A DNA stretch of 64,000 nucleotides from Amycolatopsis benzoatilytica AK 16/65 (GCF_000383915.1 NZ_KB912942.1:7954470-8018469); one strand, 5' to 3'. Shown: positions 54,626 through 63,865, counted from the first letter of the stretch. Notes: generated by a model not told the origin, from the sequence alone. A program made the numbers and translations.

Positions 54626-56341
54626 TCAGCTGAGCGGGTTGGCGAGCAGCAGTTCGGTGTTGCGGTCGCTCGCCACGCCCACGTTGCTGAGCTTCGCGTG
54701 GATGTCGTTGTAGGAGAACTCGCGGTACATCGACGCGATCGCGTCCGGCGTCTGGCCCGAGTAGTCCACCGCGTACGGCGCGTCCGCCTCGATCAACGTG
54801 GTGAACAGCGAGAGGGTGCCGTCGTGGTTGTCGGCCAGCTCGATGACGCGGGCGTGCTGCGGGAAGTCGATGTGGCTGGCGGTGTTGATCTCCCAGAAGC
54901 TCTGCTGCGGGGTTTTGCCGGCGTGCGGGGTGATCTTGTTGTAGTGGGTGTGCCCGTTGACCCAGGCCACCACGTTCGGGAAGCGCTGCAGCAGCCCGAC
55001 GAAGGTGTCCCCGTTGAGCCGCGGGTCCAGCAAATGGCGCGCGTCCGGGAGCAGGTTGCCCATCGTGCCGCTGGTGTGGTGGCTGAACAGGACGAACAGC
55101 TCGTCGGTGACCGAGTGGGTGACCTTGCGGCCGAAGAAGTCGTAGTAGGCGGAGCTGCCGCGCTTGAGCGTCGATTCGACCCAGTTGAACTGCTCCAGTC
55201 CGATCGAGCCGTCCGCGAAGCCGCCCTGCGTGGTGGTGTCAAGGCTGATCCCGGTGACGCCGGGTGCGACGCGGAAGGTGTAGTAGACGTTGCGCCCGTC
55301 GGAGTTGGCGTCGGTGAACCCGTGCCCGACCGGGCCCGGGCCGGTGTTCTTGGCGTCGAGGTGCGCCTTGACGAACTCGGCGGTGCTGAACGGACGGCGG
55401 CGCGGGTCCGGCGTGACCTCGCGGACGGTCCCGCCGCCGAACAGCTCGCCCAGCGGCACGGTCTTGCCGCTGGTGAGGGCGGTGCCGAGCTTGCGGGTGC
55501 TGCTCTCGTCCTTGCCGATGACCTTGTATTTGCCGGTGTACCAGCCCTCGATGCCCGGGATGCCTTCCGGCAGGGTGCCGACGACGCTGTCGTCGTGGTT
55601 GCCGAACGTGCAGTACCAGGGCAGGTCCAGTCCGGGGGCGGTGAACGGCGCGATGCCGGCGGCGAGCAGGCCGGGGATCTGCGGGAATCCCTTTTTGGTG
55701 TAGTCGTCGGCGAGTTTCGTGCCCGGGTTCCAGAACGTCGGGTTGCCGGAGGCCTGAACGCCTTCGTAGCGCGCCGGGTCGCCGGAATTGGGGGTGATCT
55801 TGCCGCCGTTGAGGGTGGTCAGGAACCAGTCCAGCTCGATCAGCTCGTGGTTGTCGGTGTTGTCGCCGGTAGTGATGAGGAAGTCGAACTGGCGTCCGGT
55901 GAACGGGCCGGAGCGGAGGTTGTTGACGCGGTTGACCAGCGCGCTCGTGGCGACCGTGCCGAGGACTTCCTGCGGCCGGTGCGCGGAGCCGATGAAGGGG
56001 TGCAGGTACTCGAACCGCGCGGGCGACTCGGTGTCGGTGATGTGCAGGTCGGTGAACTGCACGAACGCGCCGAGCGCGGTTCGGCGATCGTCCCGGCCGG
56101 TCTTGGCGACGGTGAGCTCTTCGCGGACCGCGAGGGGCCAGCCAGGGCCCGCGGACAGCCGGGAGTAACCGGTGGGGCTGCCGCTGGCGGCCTGCTGAAG
56201 CGTGGTGCCCGCGGTTTGGACCGCGCGAGTCCTCGTCTGGCGCAGTGCGCGGTCGAGTGCGTTGGCGGTCGGGGTGCAGAGGAGGAGCCCGACGGTGGCG
56301 GCTCCGGCGGTGGTGAACGCGCGCCTGGTCAGTTCTGCCAT
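54626..56341 (-). CDS. TIGR03767-like metallophosphoesterase with Tat signal
   Basis: A 571-residue exported phosphoesterase. The N-terminus MAELTRRAFTTAGAATVG carries a twin-arginine signal (TRRAF). The calcineurin-like core has FTDLHITDTESP (metal Asp and His), ITTGDNTDNHE, TFGNHDDSVVGT, and later FSHHTSGTM and WVNGHTHYNK. The order and extended length fit the actinobacterial TIGR03767 (PPA1498) family. ATG at 56341 with GGGGAG 8 bp upstream; a GTG three codons earlier is an alternative. Substrate unknown; located outside the membrane. Confidence 0.88.
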   Translation of the reverse strand: MAELTRRAFTTAGAATVGLLLCTPTANALDRALRQTRTRAVQTAGTTLQQAASGSPTGYSRLSAGPGWPLAVREELTVAKTGRDDRRTALGAFVQFTDLHITDTESPARFEYLHPFIGSAHRPQEVLGTVATSALVNRVNNLRSGPFTGRQFDFLITTGDNTDNHELIELDWFLTTLNGGKITPNSGDPARYEGVQASGNPTFWNPGTKLADDYTKKGFPQIPGLLAAGIAPFTAPGLDLPWYCTFGNHDDSVVGTLPEGIPGIEGWYTGKYKVIGKDESSTRKLGTALTSGKTVPLGELFGGGTVREVTPDPRRRPFSTAEFVKAHLDAKNTGPGPVGHGFTDANSDGRNVYYTFRVAPGVTGISLDTTTQGGFADGSIGLEQFNWVESTLKRGSSAYYDFFGRKVTHSVTDELFVLFSHHTSGTMGNLLPDARHLLDPRLNGDTFVGLLQRFPNVVAWVNGHTHYNKITPHAGKTPQQSFWEINTASHIDFPQHARVIELADNHDGTLSLFTTLIEADAPYAVDYSGQTPDAIASMYREFSYNDIHAKLSNVGVASDRNTELLLANPLS

Positions 56342-56509
56342 GGTCTCCACTCCCCGGGGTTCGGTGCTCTCGGCACGGTCCCGGACGGGTGTGTCCGGGG
56401 GGTGAACTGAGCCGGAGCAGAACGCGAAGGTAACTCACATTTATTGTGACAACGCGAGCGACTATGTCACGAAGGAGTAAGGGCAGCTACCGCCGATGGT
56501 CGGGTGTTG

Positions 56510-56560
56510 CCGCGAAGGGCCCCTTGCAGGAATTGGATTCCCGCCAGGGGCCCTTCGCGG
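56510..56560. repeat. Palindromic intergenic element, copy 4
   Basis: A 51-bp inverted repeat with arms CCGCGAAGGGCCCCTTGC and the partly mismatched CAGGGGCCCTTCGCGG around a centre GGAATTGGATTCC. The outer stem has C-G pairs where other copies have T-A (CGCGAAGG versus CGTGAAGG), changed on both sides. It lies 3' of the DUF4190-like gene, 13 bp from its stop. Confidence 0.9.
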
Positions 56561-56573
56561 ACGTTTCGGAGCG

Positions 56574-56966
56574 TCAGCAGTAGAACGCGCAGGTAGCCGC
56601 CCCCACCGCGGACAGCGAGATGATGAAGAAGACCAAGAACAAGATCGCCGGGATCGCCGCGAGGATGCCGCAGACCAGGCCGGCGATGCCCATGCCCTGT
56701 CCGGTCCAGCCAGGTTTTCCGGCCTGCACCATGCCGGCCCAGGAGAGACCGATCGCGGCGATCGCCGCCACTACGTCGAAGAACGGGACCCAGAAGAACA
56801 CCAGCGCGACGATGCCGACCACCATGCCGGCGATCGCCATGCCGCTCGTCCGCAGCGGCGGGGCGACCGGGTACGGGACGTACCCGTACATCGGCGCACC
56901 GTAGGGCACCGGCGGCTGGCCCGGCGGCGGAACCTGGCCGGAGTAGGGCTGGTACGGGTCGGTCAT
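56574..56966 (-). CDS. DUF4190-like small membrane protein
   Basis: A 130-residue protein. The first 38 residues are rich in Pro, Tyr and Gly (cytosolic linker); then come two hydrophobic hairpin regions, about 42-75 and 92-120, with GMAIAGMVVGIVALVFFWVP and GMGIAGLVCGILAAIP, the repeated DUF4190 motif. The tail ends in two cysteines (CAFYC). Function unknown; abundant in actinomycetes. Followed by palindrome copy 4. Confidence 0.82.
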   Translation of the reverse strand: MTDPYQPYSGQVPPPGQPPVPYGAPMYGYVPYPVAPPLRTSGMAIAGMVVGIVALVFFWVPFFDVVAAIAAIGLSWAGMVQAGKPGWTGQGMGIAGLVCGILAAIPAILFLVFFIISLSAVGAATCAFYC

Positions 56967-57057
56967 CGGAGCGGCTCCTGGTGCGCTGGGCGGGTCGCTG
57001 GCTGGTCGGCGATCAAGGACGAAACGTTACGCGCATTCCCCGCCCGGATGTTCGGTT

Positions 57058-57876
57058 TCAGCCTTTCAAGCCCGATTCGGCTACCCCGCGGACCAGATAG
57101 CGCTGCAGGAACGCGAACAGCAGCACGATCGGCAGGATCGACAGCGCGGCGGCCAGGAACAGCAGGTTCAGTTGCGGGTTCTGCGCGGTCAGCAGCCCGG
57201 ACAGCGCCACCTGCACGGTCCACGAGTCCGGCGACTGCGCGATGATCAGCGGCCACAGGAACGCGTTCCAGCTGCCGATCACGGTGATCACCGCGATCGC
57301 GGCGAAGAAACCGCGAGAGTTCGGGACCACGATGCGGCGGAAGACGCCCCATCGGGTCAGGCCGTCGACGCGGCCGGCGTCCTCCAGCTCCTTCGGGAAA
57401 TCCAGGAAGTACTGCCGGAACAGGAAAACGCTGAACGCACTGAACAGGCCCGGGATCACCAGGCCGCGGTAATCGGACAGCCAGCCGAGGGACGACACGA
57501 CCACGAAACTCGGCACGAAGGTCACCGAGGTCGGGATCATCAGCGTCGCCAGCACCGCGTAGAACACCGGTTTCGAGTAGCGGTACGGGACCCGCGCCAG
57601 CCCGTACCCGGCCAGCGAGGACACCAGCAGCAGGCCGACCGTCTGCAGCACCGCGACGACGATCGAGTTGACGATGCTGCGCGCGAACGGCACGTCCTGC
57701 TGGCCGAACAACTTGGAGAAGTTCTCCCAGTGGATCTGCTTCGGCCACAGCGTCCAGCCGGGCGCGGTGATTTCCGCCCGGGCGGCCAAGCCGTTGCGCA
57801 GCAGCAGGTAGAACGGCAGCAGAAACAGCAGCGCGGCGACGATCAGCGCTGTCCAGCGGAGCGTCGCGCGGATCAT
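57058..57876 (-). CDS. Sugar ABC transporter permease (MalG type)
   Basis: A 272-residue permease with six transmembrane segments. The ATPase-contact EAA loop is FPKELEDAGRVDGLTRWGVF before the RIVVPNSRG segment. The start is an ATG overlapping the upstream permease stop by 4 bp. Third gene of binding protein, MalF-type, MalG-type; no ATPase gene follows, so a shared ATPase such as MsiK elsewhere is expected. Confidence 0.92.
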   Translation of the reverse strand: MIRATLRWTALIVAALLFLLPFYLLLRNGLAARAEITAPGWTLWPKQIHWENFSKLFGQQDVPFARSIVNSIVVAVLQTVGLLLVSSLAGYGLARVPYRYSKPVFYAVLATLMIPTSVTFVPSFVVVSSLGWLSDYRGLVIPGLFSAFSVFLFRQYFLDFPKELEDAGRVDGLTRWGVFRRIVVPNSRGFFAAIAVITVIGSWNAFLWPLIIAQSPDSWTVQVALSGLLTAQNPQLNLLFLAAALSILPIVLLFAFLQRYLVRGVAESGLKG

Positions 57877-58784
57877 GTCGCGCTCCGGTCGAAGCGGAAA
57901 AGCTTGCCCTGCAAAAGAGTCACGATGGCGATCAGCAGAGCGAGGATCATCGCGCCGGCGCTGCCGCGCCCCAGATCCTGGCCGCCGGATCCCAGCGACG
58001 TGTAATAGAGGTACACGAGCGGCGGGCGGGCGAACGGCGGGTAGCCGCGGGAATCGCCCATGATGTTGTAGAACTCGTCGAACGCTTGGTAGGCGTTGAT
58101 CAGGTTCAGCAGCAGCACGGCGACCGACGTGGCGCGCAATTGCGGCAGGGTGATGTGCCGGAACACCTGCCAGCCTGGTTTCGCGCCGTCCAGCCAGGCG
58201 GCCTCGTACAGCTGCTTCGGGATTCGCTGCAGCGCGGCGACGAAGAGGATCAGGTAGAAGCCGAGCTGCAGCCACAGGCGCGCGGTTACCAGCACCACCC
58301 AGTACAGCGGCGGGCTCACGGTGCCGGTCCACGCCACCGGGTCGATGCCGAAAAGGCCGAGCACGGTGTTCGCGAGGCCGTACCGGACGCCGGAGAACAG
58401 GGACGTCTTCCAGATCAGCGACGCGACCACGTACGAGCACGCGAACGGCAGGAAGAACACCGAACGGAAGAACGCCTGAGCGAACCGCAGCTGGTTCACG
58501 CCCAGCGCCAGCGCCAGCGACAGCACGAAGGTGAGCGGCACGATGAACAGCGCGAACACGCTGAACGTGCCGAGGCTCGAGACGAACGGGCCGTCGACGA
58601 GCATGTGCGCGTAGTTGTCCAGGCCCACGAAGACGCTGGGGGTGACGGTGTTGCGCGCGTCGAAGAACGACAGGTAGAGACTCCACCCGATCGGCAGGTA
58701 CGCGAACACGGCCAGGCCGATCACGAACGGCCCGACGAACCCCCAGAACGCCAGCGTGTCCCGGTTCTGTCGGGACAGCCTCAT
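57873..58784 (-). CDS. Sugar ABC transporter permease (MalF type)
   Basis: A 303-residue permease with six transmembrane segments. The EAA loop is PKQLYEAAWLDGAKPGWQVF. N-terminus MRLSRQNRDTLAFWGFVGPF is typical of actinobacterial MalF-type proteins. Overlaps the binding protein stop and the MalG-type start by 4 bp each. Confidence 0.92.
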   Translation of the reverse strand: MRLSRQNRDTLAFWGFVGPFVIGLAVFAYLPIGWSLYLSFFDARNTVTPSVFVGLDNYAHMLVDGPFVSSLGTFSVFALFIVPLTFVLSLALALGVNQLRFAQAFFRSVFFLPFACSYVVASLIWKTSLFSGVRYGLANTVLGLFGIDPVAWTGTVSPPLYWVVLVTARLWLQLGFYLILFVAALQRIPKQLYEAAWLDGAKPGWQVFRHITLPQLRATSVAVLLLNLINAYQAFDEFYNIMGDSRGYPPFARPPLVYLYYTSLGSGGQDLGRGSAGAMILALLIAIVTLLQGKLFRFDRSAT

Positions 58785-60085
58785 CCGAACAGGCGCTTCA
58801 GCTCGGACTGCGCGACGGTGACCGCCGCCTTCGTCTGGGCCACCGGGTCCGCGCCTTCCTTCGCGATCTTCGCCAGCGCGTCGGACAGTGCGGTGTTCGC
58901 CGCCGAAGTCCACACCGGACCGCCGACGAGGTGACTGTTCTCCTTGACGTACTGGACGACGTCGGCGGCCGGACCGGTCGCCAACGTGTCCGCCTTGTCG
59001 ATCAGGCTTTGCCGGGCGGGCACGTGGAAGCCGTAACGGGTGGCGAACTGCAGCTGGTCGTCGGTCTGGTCGATCCAGAGCCACTTCACGAACGCCTTGG
59101 CCTCGTTCACGTGCGCGCTCTTCGCGTTCACCATCGCGCCGTATGCGCCGACCGGCACCGACGGCTTGCCACTGTCGTCCAGCTTCGGGAACGGCAGCAC
59201 ACCGAAATCGTCGTTGAGCGCGTCGCGGACCTTCGGGATGTTCCACAAGCCGGTCCATTGCATCGCGCAGAGCCCGTCGACCAAAGCACCCGGGTCGGAC
59301 CAGTCCGCGGGGGCGCCCAGCAACAGGGAGCCGTTGGCGTTCAACGTGTGCAGCTTCGTGAACGCGGTGGCCGCCCGCGGGTCGTCGAAGCCGACCTCGC
59401 GGTTGTTGTTCTTCAAGTAGTCCAGGCCGGCCGACCACAGCAACGGACCGGCGAGCGTGCCGACCCCGCCGTCATTGCCCGCGAACAGGCCCTTCACGCC
59501 GTCCTTCGTCAGCTTGCCCGCGGCGTCGATCAGCTCGTCGACCGTCTGCGGCGGCTGCACGCCCGCCGCCTGCAACATGCTCTTGCGGTAGAACAACACC
59601 TGCGTGTCCGTCGCCTGCGGGATGCCGTAGACCTTGCCTTCCACGGTCTGCGCGGCGAGCACGGCGGGGCTGAAATCGTTCTTGACCGGCCCGATGATGT
59701 CGTCCAGCGCCACCACCTGGTTCTGCCGGACCCAGTCGATCTTCACCTGTGCCTCGAAGACGTCCGGGACGGGGCTGTTCTGCAGCGCGGTGACGATCTT
59801 CGAGTCGTAGTCGCCCGGGTTCCACACGACGTTGACCTTCGCGGCCGGATAGCTGGCCGCGTAGTTCTTGACGGCTTCCTGCACGCCGTCCTCGCCGTAG
59901 GCGTGATACCACTGCTGCAGCGAGACTTTCGGCGGCGCGACGGTGGGCGTGGCCCCGGCCGACATCGCGGTGGACGGCGGCGGGTCTCCCGGCCGTCCGG
60001 TGTTCGACCCGCACGCTGCCGCCACCGCGCCCACCGCGGCTGTGCCGGCCAGCGACAGGAACGCCCTCCTGCTGCGCTGCTGCAT
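58781..60085 (-). CDS. Extracellular sugar-binding lipoprotein (ABC family 1 solute-binding)
   Basis: A 434-residue lipoprotein. It has an N-terminal RRAFLSLAG (twin-arginine-like) and lipobox VAAAC (Cys at about 25), then a Ser/Thr/Pro linker and a family-1 carbohydrate-binding fold (VWNPGDYDSKIVTALQNSP, YGIPQATDTQVLFYRKSML, MQWTGLWNIPKV). Lead gene of the importer operon. The sugar is not predictable from sequence. A diverged palindromic element lies immediately upstream at 60107-60158. Confidence 0.92.
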   Translation of the reverse strand: MQQRSRRAFLSLAGTAAVGAVAAACGSNTGRPGDPPPSTAMSAGATPTVAPPKVSLQQWYHAYGEDGVQEAVKNYAASYPAAKVNVVWNPGDYDSKIVTALQNSPVPDVFEAQVKIDWVRQNQVVALDDIIGPVKNDFSPAVLAAQTVEGKVYGIPQATDTQVLFYRKSMLQAAGVQPPQTVDELIDAAGKLTKDGVKGLFAGNDGGVGTLAGPLLWSAGLDYLKNNNREVGFDDPRAATAFTKLHTLNANGSLLLGAPADWSDPGALVDGLCAMQWTGLWNIPKVRDALNDDFGVLPFPKLDDSGKPSVPVGAYGAMVNAKSAHVNEAKAFVKWLWIDQTDDQLQFATRYGFHVPARQSLIDKADTLATGPAADVVQYVKENSHLVGGPVWTSAANTALSDALAKIAKEGADPVAQTKAAVTVAQSELKRLFG

Positions 60086-60106
60086 CCCCAGTTCTCCTCC
60101 GACGTG

Positions 60107-60158
60107 CCGGGAAAGGACTCAGTGCGGGCAACAGATTCCCTCACTGAGCCCTTCCCGG
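60107..60158. repeat. Palindromic intergenic element, copy 6 (diverged)
   Basis: CCGGGAAAGGACTCAGTG (60107-60124) pairs imperfectly with CACTGAGCCCTTCCCGG (60142-60158). The centre GGCAACAGATTCCCTC shares AGATTCCCTC with copy 5, linking it to the same family although the arms differ. It lies between the acyl-CoA synthetase stop and the binding-protein start, both on the minus strand. Confidence 0.65.
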
Positions 60159-60185
60159 GCCGACAACTCGCCGGAGATTAACCGC

Positions 60186-61814
60186 TTAGAAGTGTGAGAT
60201 GTCGAGCTTTCCCTCGGAGTAGGACGCGCGCAGCCGCTTCTTGTCGAACTTGCCGACGCTGGTCTTGGGCACCTCGTCCACGAACGTCCAGTTCTCCGGC
60301 AGCTGCCACTTCGCCACCTTGTCCGTCAGGTAGTCGCGCAATTCATCGGCGGTGACGCTCTGGCCCTCCTTCACCACCACCGCGACCAGCGGCCGCTCGT
60401 CCCACTTCTCGTCCGGGATGCCGACCACCGCGGCCTCGGCCACCGCCGGGTGGCCCATCACCGCGTTCTCCAGATCGACCGACGAGATCCATTCGCCGCC
60501 GGACTTGATCACGTCCTTCGCCCGGTCGGTCAGCGTCAGGAAGCCGTCCGGGCTGATCTTGCCGACGTCGCCGGTGCGCAGCCAGCCGTCGTGGAACTTC
60601 TCCGGGTCGATCTCCGCCCCGCCGTGGTAGGCGCCGGCGATCCACGGACCGGACACCTCCAGCTCGCCGACCGCTTCGTTGTCCCAGGGCAGCTCCTGCC
60701 CGTCGTCGCCGATCAGCCGGGCCGCCACGGACGCCGGGAACCGGCCCTGGGTGTAGCGGTAGGCCCAGCGCTCGTCCCCGGTCGCGCTGGCCGGCGGACG
60801 CGCGACGCTGCCCAGCGGCGAGGTCTCGGTCATGCCCCAGGCGTGCAGGATCGGCACGTGGTAGCGCTCCTCGAAGGCGTGCATCAGCGACGGCGGCGCG
60901 GCCGACCCGCCGACCACCACCTCCCGCACGTGGCTGATGTCCTGCGGGTTCGCGTCCAGGTAGGCGAGCAGGCCCTGCCAGATCGTCGGCACCGCGGCCG
61001 CGAACGTCGGCTTCTCGGCGGCCAGCATCGCGGCGATCGGGGCCGGCTGGAGGAACCGGTCCGGCATCAGCAGCGACGCGCCGACCATCATCGCCGCGTA
61101 CGGCAGACCCCACGACATCGCGTGGAACATCGGCACGATCGCCAGCGCCAGGTCCTCCTGGGCGAGCCGCATGCTGTCGGTCATGCAGACCTGCATCGAG
61201 TGCAGCCAGATCGACCGGTGCGAGTAGACGACGCCCTTCGGGTCACCCGTCGTGCCCGAGGTGTAACACATCGCAGCGGCCGAGCGCTCGTCGATCTCCG
61301 GCCAGTCGAACTCGTCGGGCTGGGCGGCCAGCAGCTCGTCGTAGGAGTGCACGGTGACGCCCTCGGGGGCCTCCAGCGCGGCCGCGTCGCCGTTGGCCAC
61401 GATGACGTGCTTGACGGTCTTCATCCCGGGCAGATTGCTCGCCAGCAGCTGCACGAGCGTGCCGTCGACCAGGATGACGTGGTCCTCGGCGTGGTTCGCG
61501 ACGAAGACCAGCTGCTCCGGGAACAGCCGGATGTTCAGCGTGTGCAGCACCGCGCCCATCGCGGGCACCGCGAGGTAGGCGGCCAGGTGCTCCGCGTTGT
61601 TCCACATGAACGTGCCGACTCGCTGGTCGCCGGTGACGCCGAGGCCGCGCAGCGCGTTGGCCAGCCGCGCGGCGTGCTTGCCGAGTTCGGCAAAGGTCTC
61701 CCGGCGGGCTTCTGAACCGGTCCAGGTGACGACTTCGCTCTTCGCGTGCACCTTCGTGCCGTGGCGCAGCAGCTTCGCGAGCGACAGCTGTCCGTCCTGC
61801 ATCGTGCTCAACAT
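60186..61814 (-). CDS. AMP-forming acyl-CoA synthetase (FadD-like)
   Basis: A 542-residue ANL-superfamily ligase. The phosphate-binding P-loop-like motif is CYTSGTTGDPKGVVYSHRS (about 183-201), A5 is AWGMTETSPLGS, the hinge is LTDRAKDVIKSGGEWISS, and the catalytic lysine is in KTSVGKFDKK. Best match in style is the medium/long-chain fatty acyl-CoA ligase group. ATG at 61814 with GGGAG upstream; the frame to 61931 lacks coding character. Single gene with palindrome copy 6 after its stop. Confidence 0.92.
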   Translation of the reverse strand: MLSTMQDGQLSLAKLLRHGTKVHAKSEVVTWTGSEARRETFAELGKHAARLANALRGLGVTGDQRVGTFMWNNAEHLAAYLAVPAMGAVLHTLNIRLFPEQLVFVANHAEDHVILVDGTLVQLLASNLPGMKTVKHVIVANGDAAALEAPEGVTVHSYDELLAAQPDEFDWPEIDERSAAAMCYTSGTTGDPKGVVYSHRSIWLHSMQVCMTDSMRLAQEDLALAIVPMFHAMSWGLPYAAMMVGASLLMPDRFLQPAPIAAMLAAEKPTFAAAVPTIWQGLLAYLDANPQDISHVREVVVGGSAAPPSLMHAFEERYHVPILHAWGMTETSPLGSVARPPASATGDERWAYRYTQGRFPASVAARLIGDDGQELPWDNEAVGELEVSGPWIAGAYHGGAEIDPEKFHDGWLRTGDVGKISPDGFLTLTDRAKDVIKSGGEWISSVDLENAVMGHPAVAEAAVVGIPDEKWDERPLVAVVVKEGQSVTADELRDYLTDKVAKWQLPENWTFVDEVPKTSVGKFDKKRLRASYSEGKLDISHF

Positions 61815-62276
61815 GGGTGACTCCCGTGGTGCTCGTTCGCCGGTGAACTGGGGTTGGCCCGACTCTAATGCGCATCCGCCGGGTCCGGCACGAACAAGTT
61901 CGGTCACAGGTTGGCGCCACCGTCCGCCCAACGGGTGGCGGCACGGGCCGTCGATGATCCGTTTCGATCGCGCTTTCTGTTGTGGGACAAGAAAATGCGT
62001 TGTGTTAACTGTGTCGGAATAGACTCTCGTTCGGGTGAGGTAATGGGGGTGGAAAACGGCCCTTCCGGGTCGTTTTCACAGGTCGCGAGGGGTCCCTTCG
62101 CGCAGGTCCGCCGCGCCCGTTCGCGGGTGATAAGTGCGTGTCGGTTGCGCGTACCGGGTGGACGTGGCGTTTACTGGGGCCGTGGTAAGTGACGGCTGGC
62201 CAGCGCTTGCAGCTGCAAGCGACAAGGTAAAGCTGTCGGCCGCGAAAGCGGAGACCTGAGAGGAAAGGACATTACG
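61815..62276 (+). promoter_or_regulatory. Intergenic leader of mihF with -10 box and hairpin
   Basis: A 462-bp gap. TAGACT at 62021-62026 is a consensus-like -10 box, giving a start near 62033 and a leader of about 240 bases. A stable hairpin is at 62052-62077 (GAAAACGGCCC with GGGTCGTTTTC, loop TTCC). A 49-codon frame (62043-62192, MGVENGPSGSF onward) covers the hairpin but lacks family resemblance. The mihF ribosome-binding site is GAGAGGAAAGGA at 62257-62268. Confidence 0.5.
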
Positions 62277-62588
62277 TTGGCTCTGCCCACGTTGACTCCG
62301 GAGCAGCGCGCCGAGGCCCTCGCCAAGGCGGCAGAGGCTCGTAAGGCGCGTTCGGAGCTGCTCGCTTCGATCAAGTCCGGCAAGGAGAGCATCGAGTCGG
62401 TGCTCAAGCGGGCCAAGGAGAACAAGACCGTCGGCAAGACGAAGGTCACGCAGCTCCTCAAGGCCGTGCCCGGCCTCGGTGCGGTCAAGGTCGCCGCGCT
62501 GCTCGAGCAGGCGGGGATCGACCCCGACCGCCGGGCCGCGGGCCTGGGCGAACGGCAGCGCGAAGCGCTGATCGACGCGCTCAAGTAA
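62277..62588 (+). CDS. mihF: Actinobacterial integration host factor (mIHF)
   Basis: A 103-residue nucleoid protein, TTG start, with strong GAGAGGAAAGGA upstream. Sequence MALPTLTPEQRAEALAKAAE, the Lys-rich KSGKESIESVLKRAKENK and the helix-two-turn-helix core VPGLGAVKVAALLEQAGID match mycobacterial mIHF and Streptomyces sIHF. It binds and bends DNA without sequence homology to E. coli IHF. Ribosomal-protein-like composition suggests high expression. Confidence 0.95.
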   Translation: MALPTLTPEQRAEALAKAAEARKARSELLASIKSGKESIESVLKRAKENKTVGKTKVTQLLKAVPGLGAVKVAALLEQAGIDPDRRAAGLGERQREALIDALK

Positions 62589-62606
62589 GGCCGTTCCCGG
62601 CGCCTG

Positions 62607-62652
62607 CGGGGAAGGTGGCCCGAAGATGTTCTTCCGGCAACACTTTCCCCGC
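62607..62652 (+). terminator. mihF terminator hairpin
   Basis: GCGGGGAAGGTG (62607-62618) pairs with CACTTTCCCCGC (62641-62652) with one mismatch; the 22-base interior can itself fold (GAAGA with TCTTC). It begins 18 bp after the mihF stop. No T-run. Confidence 0.55.
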
Positions 62653-62682
62653 GGGGCTCCCGGATCCTGGGACGCTGGTGGG

Positions 62683-63849
62683 GTGACGACCAGTACCGCG
62701 CCGGCGAACCCGGCCGAGACCACCGTCCGCTACCGGCGAGGCGACTTCCTGTTCGCGACCGCCCGGCGAGCCCTGCTCGCCAAGGGGGCGCTCGGCGTCG
62801 TCACCGACGCCGACCCGAATCGCCTGGCCCAGGCCGTGGCCGCGGAGCTGGACCGCTCCGGCGTGCCGCTCGCGGTCGGTGTCCTGCCGTTCGACACCGG
62901 CCCCGGTGCCACCTCGCCGGGGCATCTAGTGCTGCCCCGCACGGTGCACCGGGCGCAGGCCGAGGCCGAAACCCCGGCCGCACCGCCCGCCGCGGAGCTG
63001 CCCGCGCCGATGGCCACCCGCCGGCTCCCCTCCGCGGACGGGCACCGCGCGAACGTTCGCGCCGCGGTCGCCGCCCTGCATGACCGCGACCTGCGCAAAG
63101 CTGTGCTGGCCCGGGCGCTCGAGCTCGAGTTCGACGCGCCGATCCCGGTCGAGCGGATCGTCCGCAACCTCGCCCGCGGCAACCCGCGCCACTTCACCTA
63201 CGCCGCTGAGCTGCCCGGCGGTGCCACGCTTGTCGGCGCCACCCCTGAGCTGCTGCTTTCCCGCGCCGGGGACTCCGTCTTCACGACTCCGCACGCCGGC
63301 TCGATGCCGCGGTCGGCGGATCCGGCGACCGACCGGGCCAACGGCGAAGCCCTCCTCGCGTCCGCGAAGGACCGGGAAGAGCACGACCTGGTGATCGACT
63401 ACGTCGTCGAGGCACTGCGGCCGTTCTGCCGGAAACTCGACGTGCCGGCCGGCCCGGAGCTGATCTCGACCCCGGCGATCTGGCATTTGCGCACGTCCAT
63501 CACCGGCGTGCTCGCGGACCGTTCGGTGACCGCGCTGGACCTCGCCGCCGCGATGCACCCGACCCCGGCGGTGTGCGGCACCCCGACCGCCCGCTCGCGC
63601 GAGCTGGTGCAGGAGCTGGAGCCGTTCGACCGCGGGTACTACGCGGGCGCGGTCGGCTGGGTCGACTCGGCAGGCGACGGCGAATGGGCGGTCGCGATCC
63701 GGTGCGCCGAGGTGGCCCAGAACACGATGCGGCTCTACGCGGGCGGCGGGATCGTCCCGGCCTCGGACCCGGACACCGAGTACCGGGAGACGATCGCCAA
63801 GTTCCGCACCCTGCTCGGCGCGATGGGGCTGGACGACAGCGCCGCCTGA
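62683..63849 (+). CDS. Isochorismate synthase
   Basis: A 388-residue chorismate-utilising enzyme converting chorismate to isochorismate for siderophore or menaquinone synthesis. Motifs: KAVLARALELEF (Lys), TYAAELPGGATLVGATPELL, ATDRANGEALLASAKDREEH (catalytic Glu) and PTPAVCGTPT with RGYYAGAVGWVD near the C-terminus. DhbC/EntC-like size. GTG at 62683 is chosen; the longer start would enter the mihF terminator. Palindrome copy 5 follows. No other siderophore gene is in view. Confidence 0.9.
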   Translation: MTTSTAPANPAETTVRYRRGDFLFATARRALLAKGALGVVTDADPNRLAQAVAAELDRSGVPLAVGVLPFDTGPGATSPGHLVLPRTVHRAQAEAETPAAPPAAELPAPMATRRLPSADGHRANVRAAVAALHDRDLRKAVLARALELEFDAPIPVERIVRNLARGNPRHFTYAAELPGGATLVGATPELLLSRAGDSVFTTPHAGSMPRSADPATDRANGEALLASAKDREEHDLVIDYVVEALRPFCRKLDVPAGPELISTPAIWHLRTSITGVLADRSVTALDLAAAMHPTPAVCGTPTARSRELVQELEPFDRGYYAGAVGWVDSAGDGEWAVAIRCAEVAQNTMRLYAGGGIVPASDPDTEYRETIAKFRTLLGAMGLDDSAA

Positions 63850-63865
63850 CCGGGAGTTGCGAAAG

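Noticed and set aside
58983..59438. Upstream extension of the MalF-type permease frame over the binding-protein gene
   Set aside because: The extension is a shadow of the solute-binding protein; the permease starts at 58784 with the usual 4-bp overlap.
62043..62192. 49-codon frame in the mihF leader
   Set aside because: No ribosome-binding site or recognisable sequence, and it covers a hairpin; kept only as a remark in the leader entry.
62683..63849. Siderophore biosynthetic cluster around isochorismate synthase
   Set aside because: No adjacent isochorismatase, dihydroxybenzoate ligase or NRPS gene is visible before the window ends.
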